A DNA stretch of 7,127 nt from NCBI GenBank assembly GCA_946401765.1, contig CAMIVJ010000137.1, positions 1 to 7,127 of the forward strand, written 5' to 3'. The notes under the pieces are model-generated. The model made no database searches. It worked only from the letters and a program-made list of their open reading frames with translations, and was not told the DNA's origin. A program made the translations under genes and the position numbers. Below, piece after piece: positions 4,201-7,127 of the stretch. Within the stretch, counting starts at the first letter, position 1, and the number at the start of each line of letters is the position of its first letter. Source of the stretch: an uncultured bacterium (GTDB lineage Bacteria > Verrucomicrobiota > Kiritimatiellia > RFP12 > UBA1067).

Positions 4201-7127
4201 GTGATGCCGCCAGGCACGTTGATGGTCGCCGATTCTGGACGGAACACGCCGCCTTCCGTAACCAGGACGGATTCGACGTCGATCGGCAGGCTGATGAGGC
4301 CGAAGTAGCCCGTGTTCTTGATTGTGAGCGTCTTCCCGGGGCCGAATATGCCGCCAATCGACGTGGCGGCGGTGCCGCTGCGCCCGCGCACGTCGAAGCG
4401 GTCGAGGCCGCCAATCGTCGCGTCATCCGCAAGCTCGATGCGGCGGAATGACGACGACCACGACGCATTGTGCGTCGTGCGCCCGTCGAGCGAGTCGTTC
4501 ACGATCGCGCCGCGTCCGTCCGGACCCGCGCCCGCGATCACGAACGTCTTGAGCTGCGTCGTCTCGAGGCGGATGTTCGCGTTGTCGCCTGCCGTGTTCG
4601 TGCAGTTGAGGTTGAACTGCGCGCCGTCGAGAATCGTAACCTTGCCGCCGCCCGTGCCGCTGTCGGTGCCGAGCGAATAGAGGCCGGCGTCCATGCCAAG
4701 CGTCACCTTGCCTTCGGCGATCTCGAACTCCTGCGCGCCGAAGTTGACACCGTCGAGCGTGAGGTTGCCCGTGCCCCTCTTCGTCACCTTGCCGAGTCCG
4801 CCAAGAGTGTTCGTGCCGCCAAGGACGATGTCGGAGGCCGTGTCGATCGTCACATTGCCCACCGTAATGTCTTCATCCACCGTCACCGTGGCGGCGGCCG
4901 CGTCGATCGCGCCCTGGAAGACGGCGTTGCCGCCCGCCGCGAACGGCGTCTTGCCCGTGACGCCCTCGGTTGTCCACGCCGCGACGGCCGTGGACCACAC
5001 GGCCTCCGCCGCGCTCTCCGCCGCGTAGACGAACGTCGTTCCCTGCGTGGCGGAAGAACCTTCCGCCGAGAAGGCGAGATTGCCCGAAGGCGAGATTGAG
5101 AGCGTGAGATCGTCGCGCCCCTCCACCGCGAACTTCGCGACGTCCGCCGCCGTCAGCTGCGCGCCCGAGGAGAGCTCGTACACCCTTCCCGCGACGGGAT
5201 CGCCCAGAACCTTGATCTTCGCAACGCCGCTCGCAGGCGCCACGAGCGCGCCCATGCGCCCCTGCAGCAGGCCACCGTCGAAGTTGAGCACAATCGTTGC
5301 GCCGTCTGCGGCCGTCGTGGCATTGGCGATCGTGGCCATTGCGGGATTGGCCAACTCAAGAGTCGCACCGGATGCGATGGAGACCGGACCCGTGCCAAGC
5401 TGTCCGTTCGCCATAAGGCGCACCAGGCCCTCCTCGATGACAGTGCCGTTCGCATACTGCTTCACATGATTGGAGTTGCCGTTGAATGTGTCCGTCATCA
5501 CGAGCGTGCCGGCGCCAGTCTTGCGTATCGTGCAGGCCGTGCCGGAGAAGCCGGTGCCGTACGTGACGGTCTTCCCTTCCGGCACGTTGAACGTGATGGT
5601 GACGGGAATTGAGTTGTTGCAGCCGATGCCCCAGTCGTAGGCATTGCCCGACCGATAGACGGCAATGACGTCGAAATCGTCCATCGCGGTGATCGTGGTG
5701 TCGACCTCAAAGCGCCAGAGGTAGTCCTGCGTCACGCTGCCGATTCCGCCGGAGCCGACGATCAGGTTGGGGATGAGCGACTGCGCGACGGCGTGTTCGG
5801 CTTTCGCGATGCGCTTCGCCTTGACAGTGCCGATGTTGCCGCTGCGGCCGAAATGCGACACGTCTGCAGCGGAGCTAGGCCGCGTGCGCACGATCATCTC
5901 CTCGGTGGCTTCAAGGGTGCCGTCGATGTCGATGTCGCCGCGGTCCCAGCCGTTCGTGACCGTGGTGAAGCAGGCATAGCCGCCAGCGTCGACGCGCAGA
6001 ATGCGGTGGTGGGAGGTCTGGAGTCCGCTGAAGTTTTCGCCGTGCACGGTGGAACCGCTGGGAACAATCCACGGATAGTCGCCCACGTTGCTGACGATCC
6101 AGTCCTCGGTGAACGTGAAGTCGCCCTCCAGCGTGCGCGCGAGCGCGGTGCTGGCGGCGGTGTGCATCGCGTTGTCGGGGTACGTCGCAGTGGCGCCGCC
6201 GGGGAACTTCACCGAGCCGGTCTTCTCGACGTAGTACGTGCCGGCGAACTGAACGGGGCAATTGAACGTCACATCGCCCTCGCCCTTGTTGGATATGGTT
6301 CCGGTGGTGAGAGTGGCGGAGCCTCCGAAGCTAGTGGCCGCAGCGGCGTTCAGCGTGACCTTGCCCACGGTGGTGGCGGCGTCAACGGTGATGCTGGCCG
6401 CGGTTTCGACCACGAGCTCGTCGTCTGCGGTGAACGCGCCTGCGGGCGCGGGCGTCCAGTTGGCCGCGGCGGAGATGTTGCCGCTCGCGCCGCCCGTCCA
6501 AGTGTAGACGCTCTTGGCCGCGGGGCCTGCGATGAACGAGCCGGACTGGTCATTCGTCAGAAAGGCGTTGTTGACGAGATCATAGACGCCGAGCGCATCG
6601 TCTGAAAGGCGCTTGGCGGGCACAAGGTCGAGGCGGAGCGTGTCGCTGGAATTGCGCAGCCGGAACGTATAGAGGCGGTAGGAGCCCCAGTTTGTGACGT
6701 TGTCGCTGATGTTCTTGCCGTGAGAGGCGAAGATCACAAGCTCCGAGCCGGCGGTGTAGGAGCCGGTCTCGCCAGCCGAGACGCTTGCCAGCTGTGCGCC
6801 AGTCATGTCGTTCTTCACCACCACTACGCCTGCGCCATAGTCGGCCTCAAGCGAGTAGCGCGTGCCCACCGCGAAGATCGCCGCGCTGGCGGTCTGCTTG
6901 CCGTTGCGGTCGTAGCGCAGAGTGTTGCCTATCATGAACGCGGTGAACTGCTGCTTGCCGTCTGCACGCGAGCACCAGAGGTTCTGGTTGCCGCTCACGG
7001 TCGTCGGCTGCCAAGTCATCTCGACCTTGTCGTCCCATGCAGGCGTGAGGCCGGTCTTGATCCGGCACTGTCCGCTCGCCTGGATGTATTCAAGCTGCTG
7101 GTATCCGTCGGGCAGCGCCGCGAATGA
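1299..7127 (-). CDS. Giant LamG / autotransporter-type beta-repeat / PA14 surface protein (5' end missing)
   Basis: Residues are numbered from the first visible codon at 7127; 1942 are visible before the TAG stop at 1299-1301. The frame is open to the window edge, so the start and signal peptide are outside. The Met at 7019 (residue 37) is internal, because the LamG-type opening LPDGYQQLEYIQASG lies before it. Order: LamG-like domain (about 5-202); a WTGG...NW module opening (about 207-241); a Gly/Thr/Val/Asn-rich beta-solenoid (about 240-1450) with PATR-type repeats near 532-592 and 777-820; two PA14-like modules (about 1476-1598 and 1652-1766); a beta-rich tail. No C-terminal autotransporter barrel, LPXTG or PEP-CTERM signal is visible. 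Families of this kind are secreted or surface-exposed, and LamG and PA14 folds often bind glycans. An adhesin or glycan-binding scaffold role is inferred. The ligand is unknown, and enzymatic activity is neither shown nor excluded. Followed by a hairpin 14 nt after the stop. Confidence 0.9.
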   Translation of the reverse strand, partial: SFAALPDGYQQLEYIQASGQCRIKTGLTPAWDDKVEMTWQPTTVSGNQNLWCSRADGKQQFTAFMIGNTLRYDRNGKQTASAAIFAVGTRYSLEADYGAGVVVVKNDMTGAQLASVSAGETGSYTAGSELVIFASHGKNISDNVTNWGSYRLYTFRLRNSSDTLRLDLVPAKRLSDDALGVYDLVNNAFLTNDQSGSFIAGPAAKSVYTWTGGASGNISAAANWTPAPAGAFTADDELVVETAASITVDAATTVGKVTLNAAAATSFGGSATLTTGTISNKGEGDVTFNCPVQFAGTYYVEKTGSVKFPGGATATYPDNAMHTAASTALARTLEGDFTFTEDWIVSNVGDYPWIVPSGSTVHGENFSGLQTSHHRILRVDAGGYACFTTVTNGWDRGDIDIDGTLEATEEMIVRTRPSSAADVSHFGRSGNIGTVKAKRIAKAEHAVAQSLIPNLIVGSGGIGSVTQDYLWRFEVDTTITAMDDFDVIAVYRSGNAYDWGIGCNNSIPVTITFNVPEGKTVTYGTGFSGTACTIRKTGAGTLVMTDTFNGNSNHVKQYANGTVIEEGLVRLMANGQLGTGPVSIASGATLELANPAMATIANATTAADGATIVLNFDGGLLQGRMGALVAPASGVAKIKVLGDPVAGRVYELSSGAQLTAADVAKFAVEGRDDLTLSISPSGNLAFSAEGSSATQGTTFVYAAESAAEAVWSTAVAAWTTEGVTGKTPFAAGGNAVFQGAIDAAAATVTVDEDITVGNVTIDTASDIVLGGTNTLGGLGKVTKRGTGNLTLDGVNFGAQEFEIAEGKVTLGMDAGLYSLGTDSGTGGGKVTILDGAQFNLNCTNTAGDNANIRLETTQLKTFVIAGAGPDGRGAIVNDSLDGRTTHNASWSSSFRRIELADDATIGGLDRFDVRGRSGTAATSIGGIFGPGKTLTIKNTGYFGLISLPIDVESVLVTEGGVFRPESATINVPGGITLDNGTLHGYSTTYPATAPLIVGAGSGALSAESGTTTINGVVNVAEGATFTMKGGSTVNYNGGLLGGGQVRVENGTHNISGETTVGTFAIAGGNTYLANGFDAQSDITLTHTAGGFFMKEGSKAKKINVTHTGGSFGFMTGSGTGPQFDEINITSTGGAIDIRPQAVGMMDVQGVINVNQTAGNTYVYGPGNNAEYGLALTMVGSIAQLNLGYTINNAGDLRLKEGSDLTVKNMHLSTNGSSGKGPAHGRIVIDPGAKVKVTGELHVGRWSQNPAVVSVHTVDVGGELDASGIVMFAGYDSPRTETYVRENAVLKVKGITTNDDDTESPDSWAYGNGVGATEGRHWVTLEGGRFEMGSSGFNGHRVPGVTKVDLQDGEFVNVNGAWGGAVGYPVFFGYDKLGGSVTFDLASYYVNWNQGLSGASDLTIKGAANFTRSRTDDDKMQGALLGKLTVENTEGNDLRATSAFAGGIKLADGVNAQVAKYSDERYPYAVAGYVIDQVTETAWSYPYASADFWTFANKNYGSNPIRRYTTIATRGEFYVPEDKAGQWTFAGNYDDWIRFDVDGAQVCKSASKCATARGTVELAAGWHKFTLAFEDCTGGSGANGTGWKDNSRSFGFVIGESSSDNGNDYTTFKPGASLGGDATLQMRPCVNACVWSWQNGNDNWATTESWTHIKCLGSVEYMHRHGNDGTDSTGYFNNKKVNRFQGWFKVEENQGGEWSFDMHYDDYKMLVIDGVTLINVGSWGDPTNAKVTLTPGWHRWEARVGDNTGGYGPNNDKNKYWTLSYVAPDDSTEKQWIETNLKLAATLGDIAVLEPSGIYKDLELGAGSSLTSSGTMAMPIFGTLKGTGTLDGSFAFAGDSNSWEVNGKYNNRELACAKFAAPSRDTFLGLKKINAAFDAKPVCSAYFLTDAEVPSLVNTDLANVEVSVTGGEKDYSSKFSLGVFRGRLALMNRTPGGMVLYVR
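1302..1361 (-). other. C-terminal tail of the giant protein, possible sorting motif
   Basis: The last 20 residues (1923-1942) contain two short hydrophobic beta strands around a turn, RLALMNR-TPGG-MVLYVR. There is no transmembrane helix with a basic tail, no PEP-CTERM and no terminal aromatic residue as in outer-membrane barrels. A short basic-ended strand hairpin like this could be the terminal fold of the domain or a lineage-specific sorting signal. The sequence shows only the tail itself; the sorting role is a hypothesis. Confidence 0.35.
1830..2174 (-). other. PA14-like module 2
   Basis: Residues about 1652-1766. The core runs GWFKVEENQGGEWSF, YDD at 1703-1705, IDG at 1711-1713, VTLTPGWHRW with GWH at 1735-1737, then DNTGGYGPN. 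It aligns with module 1 without gaps at an offset of exactly 171 residues (513 bp) over residues 1514-1582 versus 1685-1753. I count 24 identities in 69 positions. It is a divergent tandem duplicate of module 1 with all core PA14-like landmarks kept. Confidence 0.7.
2334..2702 (-). other. PA14-like module 1
   Basis: Residues about 1476-1598. The core runs GEFYVPEDKAGQWTF, YDD at 1532-1534, DG at 1541-1542, VELAAGWHKF with GWH at 1564-1566, then DCTGGSG. PA14 domains carry a conserved strand ending in two Asp, then a hydrophobic strand with D-G, and later a G-x-H-x-[FIL] strand; in adhesins the Asp pair can hold calcium at a sugar site. Three Cys here (1546, 1552, 1575) are absent from module 2. 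The calcium or glycan role is inferred from the family. Confidence 0.7.
3624..3884 (-). repeat. Four tandem beta-helix rungs in the giant protein
   Basis: Residues about 1082-1168. Four successive segments start ITLTHTAGGFF, INVTHTGGSFG, INITSTGGAID and INVNQTAGNTY, spaced 20, 24 and 25 residues apart. The shared pattern is I-[NT]-[LVI]-x-x-T-[AG]-G, followed by a hydrophobic or aromatic strand. This periodicity and the Asn/Thr/Gly turns are what a parallel beta-helix shows, one rung per unit. The units are similar in protein and partly in DNA (for example GTGTGCGT occurs at the start of two units on the plus strand), which suggests rung duplication. Confidence 0.7.
4668..4799 (-). other. Autotransporter-associated beta-strand repeat, copy 2
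   Basis: Residues about 777-820. GLGKVTKRGTGNLTLDG is followed by a short loop and EFEIAEGKVTLG. This is the same K-x-G-x-G-x-L-x-L opening as copy 1, with a shorter return strand. It is preceded (about 697-775) by a stretch resembling a fresh module start: tryptophan-containing segments, GGNAVFQG, then TVTVDEDITVGNVTIDTASD. That parallels residues 207-260 before copy 1 (WTGG, then DELVVETAASITVDAATTVGKVTL), so the two stretches look like two divergent copies of one larger module. Confidence 0.65.
5352..5534 (-). other. Autotransporter-associated beta-strand repeat, copy 1
   Basis: Residues about 532-592. The pattern is IRKTGAGTLVMTDTFNG, then a variable stretch, then GTVIEEGLVRLMANGQLGTG and SIASGATLEL. 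This is the classic PATR layout (PF12951 type): K-x-G-x-G-T-L-x-L, a loop, a G-T-x-x-x-x-G-x-L-x-x strand pair, and a closing V-x-x-G-A-T-L-x-L. Such repeats form rungs of a right-handed beta-helix in secreted passenger proteins. The call is by pattern recognition. Confidence 0.75.
6522..7115 (-). other. LamG / concanavalin A-like domain within the giant protein
   Basis: Residues about 5-202. The opening LPDGYQQLEYIQASG matches the common LPxGYxxLEYIxxTG opening of LamG-like domains in secreted proteins of anaerobic gut bacteria. The close, YRLYTFRLRNSSDTLRLDLV followed by GVYDLVNNAFLTNDQSGSFIAG, matches the usual end of the same domain (YxLYxFRIxD...DLVP...GLYDLVNxxFYxNxGTGxFxAGP). The position usually reading TQYIDTGY is QCRIKTGL here, a local divergence. 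The domain is a beta-sandwich in known members and often binds carbohydrate. The assignment rests on remembered family patterns, not a profile search. Confidence 0.75.

Noticed and set aside
3168..4451. Plus-strand open frame of 427 codons inside the giant gene
   Set aside because: It is antisense to the beta-solenoid region, rich in Arg, His, Ala and Val, with no domain. The repetitive GC-rich coding strand leaves few stops on the complement.
5793..6605. Plus-strand open frame of 270 codons inside the giant gene
   Set aside because: Same antisense shadow pattern, with no ribosome binding site or family resemblance seen.

Overview
The window holds two genes, both on the minus strand and both cut by a window edge, separated by 135 bp. 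The DNA is GC-rich. The pairing of a giant repeat-rich secreted protein (LamG-like head, autotransporter-type beta-strand repeats, PA14-like modules, no outer-membrane barrel) with an [FeFe]-hydrogenase maturase suggests a strictly anaerobic, hydrogen-metabolising member of the PVC group. Kiritimatiellota (gut or sediment) is my best guess. This placement is inferred from protein style; there is no marker gene here.

Positions 7127 to 1299 (minus) carry the 3' part of a very large surface or secreted protein, with at least 1942 residues visible. The true start and any signal peptide lie beyond position 7127. In order it shows a LamG/concanavalin-A-like domain (about 7115-6522), a long beta-solenoid with autotransporter-associated beta-strand repeats (about 6509-2760), two PA14-like modules in exact 171-residue register (2702-1830), and a C-terminal beta-rich tail ending in TPGGMVLYVR. 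It looks like a glycan-binding adhesin or cell-surface scaffold.

Positions 1298-1164 are intergenic. Read on the minus strand they contain a strong GC-rich hairpin just after the first gene's stop, a smaller hairpin followed by an interrupted T tract, an extended -10 promoter (TGGTATAAT), a Shine-Dalgarno-like AAGAAGG, and then the start codon of the second gene. A 10-bp inverted repeat pairs the region upstream of this promoter with the start codon of the second gene.

Positions 1163 to 1 (minus) carry the first 387 codons of a radical SAM enzyme that I identify as HydG, the maturase that makes CO and cyanide ligands for the [FeFe]-hydrogenase H-cluster. Its C-terminal iron-sulfur domain is outside the window. 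The two genes share direction but no obvious function, and the hairpins and promoter between them suggest separate transcription. I see no RNA gene, CRISPR array, insertion sequence or mobile element, and no clear new multi-gene system. The most unusual points are the barrel-less giant protein with its C-terminal tail and the start-codon inverted repeat.
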